This document shows positions 16,144 through 24,860 of a stretch of 64,000 nucleotides of DNA, piece by piece (position 1 is the first letter of the stretch; each line of letters opens with the position of its first letter). Under the pieces are notes generated by a model. The model saw only the letters and a program-made list of their open reading frames with translations, was not told the origin of the DNA and did no database searches. The position numbers were made by a program, and so were the translations under genes. The DNA comes from JAZDKP01 sp043802925 (GTDB lineage Bacteria > Fibrobacterota > OXYB2-FULL-49-7 > JAEUSG01): contig JAZDKP010000285.1 of assembly GCA_043802925.1 (NCBI GenBank), forward strand, positions 1 to 64,000, written 5' to 3'.

Positions 16144-16643
16144 CAAACCGGAAAATACTCACCCTGCCGGGTGTGCTCGCCCGCGTACGCGTTGCACGCA
16201 AGGCCGGACACACCATTGTGACCACCAATGGCTGCTTTGACCTGCTGCACCCGGGCCATGCGCAGTACCTCGCAGCAGCCAAAAAACTGGGCACCCTGCT
16301 CTTTGTGGGCGTCAACAGCGATGCTTCGGTGCGGGCAAACAAAGGCCCGGGCCGGCCGGTCAACAACGAACAATCGCGCATGGCCATGCTCGCAGCACTT
16401 TCGGCCGTGGATGGTGTATTTGTGTTCCGTGAAAAGGACCCGATCCGTTTTATCGAAGCGATTCGGCCGAACATCCATGTCAAAGGCGGCGACTACCAGG
16501 GCCGCATCCTTGAACAGGACGCGGTGGAACGCAGCGGCGGCCGCGTCCGCCTGCTGACGTTCCTGCCCGGCCATTCGACCACGCGCCTCATCGCGCGCAT
16601 CGTCCGGGCCTCCGGCCGGAAAAAAAGGAAAAAGAAGGCATGA
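16140..16643 (+). CDS. rfaE2: D-glycero-beta-D-manno-heptose 1-phosphate adenylyltransferase
   Basis: Adenylyltransferase that activates heptose-1-phosphate to ADP-heptose for the LPS inner core. The 167 residues cover only the C-terminal half of HldE. TTNGCFDLLHPGHAQYL carries the nucleotidyltransferase HxGH motif, followed by VGVNSDASVRANKGPGRPV and the HVKGGDY motif. A Lys/Arg-rich tail (GRKKRKKKA) extends the end. The kinase half (rfaE1) is not nearby. It overlaps both neighbours by 4 nt. Confidence 0.93.
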   Translation: MTNRKILTLPGVLARVRVARKAGHTIVTTNGCFDLLHPGHAQYLAAAKKLGTLLFVGVNSDASVRANKGPGRPVNNEQSRMAMLAALSAVDGVFVFREKDPIRFIEAIRPNIHVKGGDYQGRILEQDAVERSGGRVRLLTFLPGHSTTRLIARIVRASGRKKRKKKA

Positions 16644-18646
16644 ACCTGAACAAGGACGAGCTCCGCAACCTCGAGGAACGGGTGAAAAAAGTCCCGGGCT
16701 CCCCGGGCTTCGCCCGCCTGGCCGACCATTACCGGATCGCGGGCCATGTCGACAACGCCATCGCGCTCTGCGAAACCGGGGTCAAGGCCAATCCCGAGTA
16801 TCCCACCGGCCACCTTCTGCTGGGCCGCTGTTATTTTGAAAAGGAACGCGTCGAGGACGCGCGGAAGGAGTTCGAAACCGTCCTCCGGCTCGACCGTAAA
16901 AACATCTTTGCACTGAAAATAATCGGCGACATGGAAGCGCAGAAGGGCGACAAAAGCGCGGCCGCGCGCTTCTACAAAATGGCCGCGGACTTCGACCCGC
17001 TCAATTCCGAGACCCAGTCCATGTTCCGCCAGTTCGCGCAATTCTACAAGCCCGGGAGCGCCGCGCTTCCCATCGGGCCCGCGCCCGCACAAGCCGAAAC
17101 GCCACTCCCGGCCGCGGAGGCGCCGCCCGCGGAAGCCTTGGCCGAAACGCTGATGGAGCCCGCAATAGCCGCGCCCGCGGAGACCGAAATGCTCGACCTG
17201 TCAGGCGCGCAAAACTTTGACGACCTCGAAAAGGCGGTGGACAACGCAGCGGCATCCGATGCCGGAGCCGCGCCAACGGAACCCGAACTTTCACCAAACC
17301 CGCCGGTGACCCCGGAACCTGAGGCCGCGGCGGTTGAACCACTCCGGTTCGAGGCGGAGACCCCGGCATCCGAAATCGAATTCCCGGAAATCCAGGTTGA
17401 CGCCGCGGCAGACAACCTCGCCTCCATCCCGGAACCGGGCGAAACCGTGCCCCGGCCCCAAGCGGAGGCCTCACACCCGCCCGAAACGGTGGATCCGGGC
17501 ATCGAAACCGAAATGGTGGACCTGCCGCCCGAAATGACCGGCGCCATAGAGGCGCGCGTAGGCGATTTCCGCATCCGTAAGTCCCTTTTTGACCGTCTGC
17601 TCGACGAGCAGCACGGCCTTTTCGAGGAAGTGGCCGAACGCGGGACCCTGCCGCTTCCCGATGAAACTTCGGCTGAAGGGCCTGTACCCGACGCCGCACA
17701 CGAAGCGCAACAGCCACCCCAGCCGCAATCCGAAATCTCCGCGTCCGCGGCGGGCATGGACGGCTTCTTCAATGTCGAAGGCGACGCCTCGGATTCCAAT
17801 AGCGACGCGGCCATGGCCGGCATCGACAATGTGGAAATTGACGGAATCGTCGATGACATGGCAGTGGAAACCGAGAACGAAGCGCCCCAAAAAACAGCCC
17901 CGGCTCCGGTGGATACCGCGTCCCCTGAATCCGGCAGCGCCTTTGCCGAAGACCTCCTTGCGGACATGGACGTGGACGACGACCTCAAGACGTTCGCAGT
18001 CGAAGCCGCGGCCTTGCAGGCAACCTCCCTGCAGCCGGAGCCTCTGGCGGCCCCCGCACAACCCGAAATAAAAACCGCGCCCGTGCAGCCCGAAATCTCC
18101 TCGTCCGCGGCAGGCATGGACGGCTTCTTCAATATCGAAGGCGCTTCCTCAGATTCTGAAAACAACGTGGCCCTGGCCGGCATCGACGACGTGGAAATTG
18201 ACGGGAGGGTCGATGACGCAACGCTCGAGGAGCCGGACGCCGGCCCGGCGCAAAAGGACGGGGCCATCGAACTCGGAACGGACGTGGAATTCGAGATTCC
18301 AACCGTGGCCGCGGCAGCGCCCCGACCCCAGGCCGCGCCCGAAACCAAAATGGCCTCCGAAACGCAAACGCAAAAACAAATCAACGAAATCTTTGAAAAC
18401 GCCGCGCCCAAAACAGGGGTTCCGGTCAAAAGCGGCGCGCCGGTTAAAAAGCCAAAGACGGCCAAGGCCGCGCCCAGGGTGGTGAGCAACGTGGCCACCT
18501 CAAGCCTGGCGGATATCTACCTGCGCCAGGGACACAAGGAGCAGGCGCTCGCCGTTTACCGGAAAATGCTCGAACAGAAACCCGACAACAAACGCATCCT
18601 CGCAAAAATAGAAAAACTCGAAGAAGAAATCGAAAACGAAGAATAG
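16640..18646 (+). CDS. TPR protein with long acidic Ala/Pro-rich middle region
   Basis: A 668-residue protein of unknown role. Residues about 1-135 hold TPR-like helices (DHYRIAGHVDNAIALCETGVKANPEYPTG is cut here to its core AIALCETGVKANPEYP). The middle, about 140-610, is acidic, Ala/Pro/Glu-rich and probably disordered. A last TPR near 620-655 contains LADIYLRQGHKEQALAVY. A 42-residue module occurs twice, at about 365-406 and 485-526. There is no signal peptide or membrane helix. It sits between rfaE2 and accB; in some bacteria similar TPR proteins lie next to accBC, but no function follows from that. Confidence 0.85.
   Translation: MNLNKDELRNLEERVKKVPGSPGFARLADHYRIAGHVDNAIALCETGVKANPEYPTGHLLLGRCYFEKERVEDARKEFETVLRLDRKNIFALKIIGDMEAQKGDKSAAARFYKMAADFDPLNSETQSMFRQFAQFYKPGSAALPIGPAPAQAETPLPAAEAPPAEALAETLMEPAIAAPAETEMLDLSGAQNFDDLEKAVDNAAASDAGAAPTEPELSPNPPVTPEPEAAAVEPLRFEAETPASEIEFPEIQVDAAADNLASIPEPGETVPRPQAEASHPPETVDPGIETEMVDLPPEMTGAIEARVGDFRIRKSLFDRLLDEQHGLFEEVAERGTLPLPDETSAEGPVPDAAHEAQQPPQPQSEISASAAGMDGFFNVEGDASDSNSDAAMAGIDNVEIDGIVDDMAVETENEAPQKTAPAPVDTASPESGSAFAEDLLADMDVDDDLKTFAVEAAALQATSLQPEPLAAPAQPEIKTAPVQPEISSSAAGMDGFFNIEGASSDSENNVALAGIDDVEIDGRVDDATLEEPDAGPAQKDGAIELGTDVEFEIPTVAAAAPRPQAAPETKMASETQTQKQINEIFENAAPKTGVPVKSGAPVKKPKTAKAAPRVVSNVATSSLADIYLRQGHKEQALAVYRKMLEQKPDNKRILAKIEKLEEEIENEE
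17732..17857 (+). repeat. Intragenic 42-codon module, copy 1
   Basis: Encodes a module starting EISASAAGMDGFFNVEG. Copy 2 begins exactly 360 nt downstream. Most differences are conservative, so both copies seem to be under selection. Confidence 0.8.
18092..18217 (+). repeat. Intragenic 42-codon module, copy 2
   Basis: Encodes EISSSAAGMDGFFNIEG and ends like copy 1 with VEIDG and VDD. It is in frame with copy 1, offset by 120 codons. Confidence 0.8.
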
Positions 18647-18679
18647 GACCCAACGCCCCGCATAAAAAGGAGAGACCTC

Positions 18680-19198
18680 ATGGCAGCGAAAAAGAAGCCC
18701 CAGGAAAGCGCGAAAGACATCGACGGGCTGTTCAGCCTCGAGCAAATCAAGGACTTCATCAAGTTTGTCGAAAAAGTCGATATCAGCGAAGTCACCGTCA
18801 CCGTTAAGGACCGTACGCTGGTGGTGAGCAAGCGCCCGCGGGCCGGGGCCGTTTCCCAGGTGACGTACGCGGAGGCCCCGGGTGCGCCCGCGCCCCGCAC
18901 GGCCGCACCCGCGCCGACGGCCGCCCCTTCGCCGGCACCCGCGGCGCGGCCCGCCAACCTCAAGGAAATTGTCTCGCCCATCGTCGGCACCTTCTACCGC
19001 GCCACGGACCCCAAGGCCAAGCCCTTTGTCCAGCCCGGCGACACCGTGGCCGTCAACCAGACCGTCTGCATCATCGAAGCCATGAAAATCTTCAACGAAA
19101 TCAAGTCCGAGGTGAACGGCGTCATCAAGGAAATCTGCGTGGAAAACGAACAACCCGTGGAATTCGGCCAGCCCCTCTTCCTGGTGGAGACGAAATAA
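18680..19198 (+). CDS. accB: Acetyl-CoA carboxylase biotin carboxyl carrier protein
   Basis: BCCP subunit of 172 residues that carries biotin between AccC and the AccAD transferase. An N-terminal domain (about 10-55) is followed by an Ala/Pro swinging linker (about 63-92) and the biotinyl domain with EAMKIFNE; K136 is the expected biotinylated lysine. The protruding-thumb region ([18 protein letters not shown]) is typical. AAGGAGAG precedes ATG 18680. accC starts 5 nt after the stop codon. Confidence 0.97.
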   Translation: MAAKKKPQESAKDIDGLFSLEQIKDFIKFVEKVDISEVTVTVKDRTLVVSKRPRAGAVSQVTYAEAPGAPAPRTAAPAPTAAPSPAPAARPANLKEIVSPIVGTFYRATDPKAKPFVQPGDTVAVNQTVCIIEAMKIFNEIKSEVNGVIKEICVENEQPVEFGQPLFLVETK

Positions 19199-19203
19199 CC
19201 CCT

Positions 19204-20541
<1,338 letters not shown>

Positions 20542-20555
20542 CGCGAGGTGTCTCT

Positions 20556-21287
20556 ATGAAGGCTTTGATGCTTTTCACGTCAATCCTGGCGCTTATCGCC
20601 CTGCCGGTCCTGTCCGAAAGCGTGGGCAAGCTCTCCTTTTTTGTGGGCGCAGTCAAGATTCAGCCCAAGCAGGCAACGGACGCCAAGCCGGCCAAGCTCA
20701 ACCAGCCCGTGTCGGACGGTGACCGCATTGTGACCGACAAGGCCGACCGCGCGGAAGTCACGCTCAAGGACGGCAGCGTCCTTCGCATCGCGGAACTATC
20801 GGATATCATGATCGCCTGCCCCAACGGAAAGGCCGTTTCCCCGACCATCAACAAGGGCAAGCTCTGGGGCAACATCAAGAAGCTCGGCCAGCGTACTTAC
20901 GATTTTGAAGTCTCGACCGGCACCGCCACTGTGGCCATCCGCGGCACGGTCTTCCGCATCGAGGACGACCCTGCGGACTCCCTCACCAAGGTCGCCGTGT
21001 ACGACGGCAAAGTGGCTGTGGGCCCCAGCGTGGAGCTTAAAAAAGAGCTGACCGCCTCGGGCGCCATGCAGGAGCGCAAGGAGGTCTCGGGCCCCGCCGA
21101 AGTACCCGGCCCCTTTGAGGTCACGCTCATGGACTGGGTCACTATTGTCAAGGGCCAGCAGATTAATGTGCAGAAGGGCGGAAAATACTCGCAATTCAAG
21201 TACGACCAAAAGAAGGACGCGCAGGACGACTGGGTCAAGTTCAACAAGGAACGCGACGCGGCTGTGCTCATCAATCACGAAGAATAG
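20556..21287 (+). CDS. Secreted FecR-domain protein
   Basis: A 243-residue exported protein. A signal peptide (MKALMLFTSILALIALPVLS) precedes a FecR-type domain (about 25-160) with VSDGDRIVTDKADRAEVTLKDGSVLRI and TATVAIRGTVFRIED. FecR domains occur in periplasmic regulators, but this protein has no HTH, membrane helix or sigma factor partner, so a structural role in the periplasm is likelier. The last 80 residues are polar and lysine-rich. It begins 14 nt after accC and a strong terminator follows, making it the last gene of the accA-led group. Confidence 0.85.
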   Translation: MKALMLFTSILALIALPVLSESVGKLSFFVGAVKIQPKQATDAKPAKLNQPVSDGDRIVTDKADRAEVTLKDGSVLRIAELSDIMIACPNGKAVSPTINKGKLWGNIKKLGQRTYDFEVSTGTATVAIRGTVFRIEDDPADSLTKVAVYDGKVAVGPSVELKKELTASGAMQERKEVSGPAEVPGPFEVTLMDWVTIVKGQQINVQKGGKYSQFKYDQKKDAQDDWVKFNKERDAAVLINHEE

Positions 21288-21315
21288 TTTTTCATCACCT
21301 GAAATAAGCATTTCC

Positions 21316-21355
21316 GGGCCGGGTGCGCTTGAATCAAGCCAACCGGCCCTTTTCT
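21316..21355 (+). terminator. Intrinsic terminator after the acc operon
   Basis: GGGCCGG (21316-21322) pairs with CCGGCCC (21343-21349), followed by TTTTCT. It ends the accA-fecR transcript. Confidence 0.65.
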
Positions 21356-21369
21356 ATTGAAGGGCTTTT

Positions 21370-22341
21370 ATGCGCCTCCTCAGCACGGACGACCTCGTTG
21401 AAACCTTCTGTAAAATCCGCCAGCGCGGGCTTTCCTTTGTCCTTTCCAAGTTCCATCTGAACCCGCTCCAAAGGACGCTCAGCACGTTCAACGAAACGGA
21501 CGTCGAAACATCCAACTGGTGGATTGTCCCGGAAGTTAGGACGCGGTGGAACCGCCGCATATCGGGCGACCCGGGCAGCGCGTATGAGGACCATGTCCTT
21601 CAAAAACACTTCGCCGGAAGGTCCGGCCTGAAAATGCTGTCACTCGGAAGCGGCCCCTGCGTCCACGAGAGGCGCTTCGCGGAGTCCGGCGTCTTTGCCG
21701 AAGTGCGCTGCATCGACGCCGCGGAAAAACCCATCGACGCCGCACGCCGGGAATGCGCGGCCCACGGGCTTGCGTGCATGCGGTTCGAAGTCGCGGACAT
21801 CAACCGGATGACACTTCCAATTGAAACGTATGACCTCATACTGTTCGATTCCTCCCTGCACCATTTCCGGAGGGTGCGCGAAATGCTGGGTGACAAAGTC
21901 CGTGGCGCGCTGAAAAAGGAGGGCCTCCTCGTCATCAACGAATTCGTGGGGCCAAACCGGATTCAACTCCCGCGCCCGCAGCTCCGGGCCATCAACGCGG
22001 CGCTCCGGACCGTGCCCCCCACCTTCCGGGCCCGCCACAAATGCGGCATCCTCAAACGGAGCGTGTCGGGCCCGGGCCTGCTCCGCATGCTCCTTGCCGA
22101 CCCCTCGGAGTGCGTGGAATCCGCCTCCATTGTTCCGGCCCTGCGGGAATTCTATGATGTTGTGGAAGAAGCGCCCCTGGGCGGCAACCTGCTGTTTCTG
22201 CTGCTCAAGGACATCTCGCACCATTTCGTGACGCCGGACGCGGAGACCCGGCGGATCCTGGAGTCCCTGTTCCGCCAGGAAGACGCCTGGTTGCTGGATT
22301 CACCCAGCGATTTTCTGTTTGGGGTTTACCGGAAGAAGTAA
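21370..22341 (+). CDS. Class I SAM-dependent methyltransferase
   Basis: A 323-residue protein with a Rossmann methyltransferase core at about 90-200: motif I LSLGSGPCVHERRFAE, an acidic residue after the second strand in RCIDAAEKPID, EVADINRM and the DLILFDSSLHHF motif. The N- and C-terminal regions have no feature I recognise. The substrate is unknown; the layout resembles enzymes that modify sugars or lipids. It starts at ATG 21370, 20 nt after a terminator, and no promoter stands out, so it may depend on readthrough or a promoter inside the terminator region. Confidence 0.82.
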   Translation: MRLLSTDDLVETFCKIRQRGLSFVLSKFHLNPLQRTLSTFNETDVETSNWWIVPEVRTRWNRRISGDPGSAYEDHVLQKHFAGRSGLKMLSLGSGPCVHERRFAESGVFAEVRCIDAAEKPIDAARRECAAHGLACMRFEVADINRMTLPIETYDLILFDSSLHHFRRVREMLGDKVRGALKKEGLLVINEFVGPNRIQLPRPQLRAINAALRTVPPTFRARHKCGILKRSVSGPGLLRMLLADPSECVESASIVPALREFYDVVEEAPLGGNLLFLLLKDISHHFVTPDAETRRILESLFRQEDAWLLDSPSDFLFGVYRKK

Positions 22342-22407
22342 ACACGTCCGTCCTGGTTCAATGGGGTTTGTGGCAGGAGCTTATTTTTAAAGAGGGAGTT
22401 AGGTAAT

Positions 22408-24375
22408 ATGCCACTAGCGTCTTTACCTGCAATAATCATGGCCGCGGTGTGCCTCTATGTTGGAATATATTATCTCGTTTTGTATGTTAGGCGAAGGAAT
22501 GAAAAGGCGACGCTCATTTTTGCCCTTACTTGTTTTTCCGTGGTATTCTACGACATTTTTTGTGCGGGGCTTTATAGTGCCACATCCTTGGCCGAGGGCG
22601 TAAAATGGCAAAAAGGACAATTCGCGGGCATTTGCATGCTATCCACCTCTCTCATATGGTTTATAAAATATTTAATCAAATCCAGAATCGGCATCATGGA
22701 AAAATTGGTAACACCCTTTTATGGTGTAATGCTTTTGGTGACGATGACTGTTTCAAACGAATGGACCTTAACGGTTGCAAAGCCCGCCATAAAGGACATA
22801 CGCTTTGGCCATTCCTTTATAACCACTTATTATGAATGCGCGCCCGGGATTCTATTTACACTCATCGTGGTGGTCAGTAATTTCGGATTTGTTATTCTCG
22901 TTTACCGGCTCATCCGCTACGCCCGTTCCACCTCGAACCAGAATACGACCCCTTTCATTTTTTCATTCTTGTTGTTTTTTCTGGCGGCCATCAATGACAC
23001 CTTCGTATCAACAGGGGTCTATACTTCCGTGTATTTGGCAGAATACGCCTTTATGGGCCTTATCTTGACGATGAGCTACGCATTGCTGGATCGATTTATT
23101 AATGTTCAGCAAGAAGTGGAAACGCTGAATATTTGCCTGGAAAACAAAGTCAAAGAACGCACACAAGAACTTTACACAACCAACGAACACCTTAAAAGAG
23201 AAATTGCCGAAGGAAAAAACAAGGAAATAGAAATTACCGCCTATAGAGAGAAACTCCAGCAATCGCAGAAATTGGAGGCGATAGGACAACTCGCGGGGGG
23301 CGTCGCGCATGACTTCAACAATTTGTTGGGGGCCATATTAGGGTTTGCGGGATTGATAAGACAGAAAGTCGAAGGCAATCCCGATCTGGTAAAACATACC
23401 GTTTCCATTATAAACGCCTCACGGCGCGCGGCTGAGTTGACAGCCCAGCTTCTTGCTTTTGCCCGCAAAGGCAACTATGTTGTGACGGTGGTTGACACAC
23501 ATGAAACCATTCAGGATGTTATCAAGTTATTGGAACATACAATTGATAAACGTATTGCCATTACTCAGAAGTTAGGCGCAAATCCTTCAACGGTAATGGG
23601 CGATAATTCCCAGCTCCAAAACGCGATTTTGAACCTTGCGGTAAACGCACGGGACGCGATGCCCAACGGCGGAAATTTGACGTTTGCCACAGAGGTTATT
23701 GACATGGGTGAAAACAACATAAACGAAGTCCCCCCTGGAACCTACTTGATGCTCTCGATAAATGATACAGGGATAGGGATGGACAAGGAAACCCAGAAAC
23801 GATTATTTGAACCTTTTTTTACCACGAAAGGGGTCGGGAAGGGAACGGGGCTGGGTTTGGCCAGTGTGTATGGTACGGTTAAAAGCCATCATGGGCATAT
23901 CAATGTCACCAGTGAATTCGGCATGGGATCGTCATTCAATATCTATTTGCCGGTTGTGGAAAAACCCATGGCGGCGCAGCAACAAATCGCACAGGATGCC
24001 CCCTGTGGAACCGGGCATATTCTTCTGGTCGATGATGAGCCATTGATAAGAGATGCCGCATCAGAGATGTTGTCTTTTTTAGGGTATACGGTTTATGTCT
24101 GCGAGGACGGTGATAAGGCTTTGGAATATTACAGAGAACGCCAGAAAGAAGTGAATCTGGTCATTTTGGATATCATTATGCCAAAGATGGGGGGATATGA
24201 TTGTTTTTTAGCGCTTGCAAGTATTAATCCAAAAGTTAAAGTCATTGTCGCTTCCGGTTATTCCTTGGATGGTGAAGCGGAAAGGATCATTGAAAAGGGC
24301 GCGTTAGGATTTATCCAAAAACCTTTTGACTGCAGCTCCCTTGCCATGGCCATAAAGAAAGCGATCTCATGCTGA
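22408..24375 (+). CDS. Hybrid sensor histidine kinase with 7-TM sensor and receiver domain
   Basis: A 655-residue signalling protein. About seven hydrophobic helices (about 8-230) form the sensor; a coiled coil follows. The HisKA box KLEAIGQLAGGVAHDFNN has the phospho-acceptor H301. The ATPase domain has the N box NLAVNARDAMPNGG, G1 DTGIGMD, F box FEPFFTTK and G2 GKGTGLGLASVYG. A receiver domain (about 532-655) starts ILLVDDEPLI, with phospho-acceptor D588 in VILDIIMPKMGG. There is no output domain or separate regulator nearby. Codon usage is much AT-richer than in the neighbours, suggesting acquisition by transfer. GGGAG precedes ATG 22408. Confidence 0.94.
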   Translation: MPLASLPAIIMAAVCLYVGIYYLVLYVRRRNEKATLIFALTCFSVVFYDIFCAGLYSATSLAEGVKWQKGQFAGICMLSTSLIWFIKYLIKSRIGIMEKLVTPFYGVMLLVTMTVSNEWTLTVAKPAIKDIRFGHSFITTYYECAPGILFTLIVVVSNFGFVILVYRLIRYARSTSNQNTTPFIFSFLLFFLAAINDTFVSTGVYTSVYLAEYAFMGLILTMSYALLDRFINVQQEVETLNICLENKVKERTQELYTTNEHLKREIAEGKNKEIEITAYREKLQQSQKLEAIGQLAGGVAHDFNNLLGAILGFAGLIRQKVEGNPDLVKHTVSIINASRRAAELTAQLLAFARKGNYVVTVVDTHETIQDVIKLLEHTIDKRIAITQKLGANPSTVMGDNSQLQNAILNLAVNARDAMPNGGNLTFATEVIDMGENNINEVPPGTYLMLSINDTGIGMDKETQKRLFEPFFTTKGVGKGTGLGLASVYGTVKSHHGHINVTSEFGMGSSFNIYLPVVEKPMAAQQQIAQDAPCGTGHILLVDDEPLIRDAASEMLSFLGYTVYVCEDGDKALEYYRERQKEVNLVILDIIMPKMGGYDCFLALASINPKVKVIVASGYSLDGEAERIIEKGALGFIQKPFDCSSLAMAIKKAISC

Positions 24376-24466
24376 TATCATTCGCCCCGGAAAGATGTTA
24401 GTAAATCTGCTGGCTCTGTCCCATACGCAAATTATATATTATGCGCCTACTTTAACCGGGTAAAGG

Positions 24467-24482
24467 AGGTGTTTTTACACCT
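24467..24482 (+). promoter_or_regulatory. Hairpin between Shine-Dalgarno and start codon of rpsU
   Basis: AGGTGT (24467-24472) pairs with ACACCT (24477-24482) around a TTTT loop. It covers the 3' part of AAAGGAGGTG (24462-24471) and ends exactly before ATG 24483. The linear spacing from AGGAGG to ATG is 13 nt; folding would shorten it but mask part of the site. Confidence 0.6.
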
Positions 24483-24710
24483 ATGACAGGAGTCATCATT
24501 CGTCCGAACGAGCCCTTCGAGAAGGCGCTCAAACGTTTCACCAAATCATGCGAAAAATCAGGTATCCTTTCGGACCTGCGCAAAAACATGTATTATGAAA
24601 AGCCCAGTGAGCGGAAAAAACGCAAGCTGAACCAGGCAAAGCGCAAAGCCATGAAGGAACGCCTTATTGAAAGCGGTGTCATCAAAGTGAAGCCGCGCCC
24701 GGTGTATTGA
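24483..24710 (+). CDS. rpsU: 30S ribosomal protein bS21
   Basis: A 75-residue basic protein of the small ribosomal subunit, located near the anti-Shine-Dalgarno end of 16S rRNA. It has the family features RPNEPFEKALKRFTKSCEKSG, here shortened to its core FEKALKRFTKSCEKSG, followed by the Lys/Arg-rich KPSERKKRKLNQAKRKAMKE. It has a perfect extended Shine-Dalgarno, unlike most genes in this window, with a hairpin before the start codon. It is monocistronic, with its own strong terminator. bS21 autoregulation through its Shine-Dalgarno is known in Flavobacterium; here it is inference. Confidence 0.96.
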   Translation: MTGVIIRPNEPFEKALKRFTKSCEKSGILSDLRKNMYYEKPSERKKRKLNQAKRKAMKERLIESGVIKVKPRPVY

Positions 24711-24733
24711 TTTCTTTCTCTTGCTAAAACATC

Positions 24734-24773
24734 AAGAAGCCCGCCCTTTTTCAAGGACGGGCTTCTTTTTTTT
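24734..24773 (+). terminator. Intrinsic terminator of rpsU
   Basis: AAGAAGCCCG (24734-24743) pairs perfectly with CGGGCTTCTT (24758-24767) and runs into TTTTTT. One of the clearest terminators in the window. Confidence 0.85.
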
Positions 24774-24807
24774 CTGGAATTAACCTGTTGTTGTCTTTTC
24801 CCTCTTT

Positions 24808-24860
24808 ACCCTCACCAGCCCCCTCTCCTGAAGGAGAGGGGGAAAGGGGGGGAGGTGTCA
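24808..24860 (-). repeat. C/G-rich palindromic repeat, unit 4
   Basis: Stem CCCCCTCTCCT (24819-24829) with AGGAGAGGGGG (24832-24842), flanked by CCTCACC on the left and AAAGGGGGGGAGGTG on the right, as in unit 2. Its right edge touches the stop codon (24858-24860) of the minus-strand gene. Confidence 0.78.
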
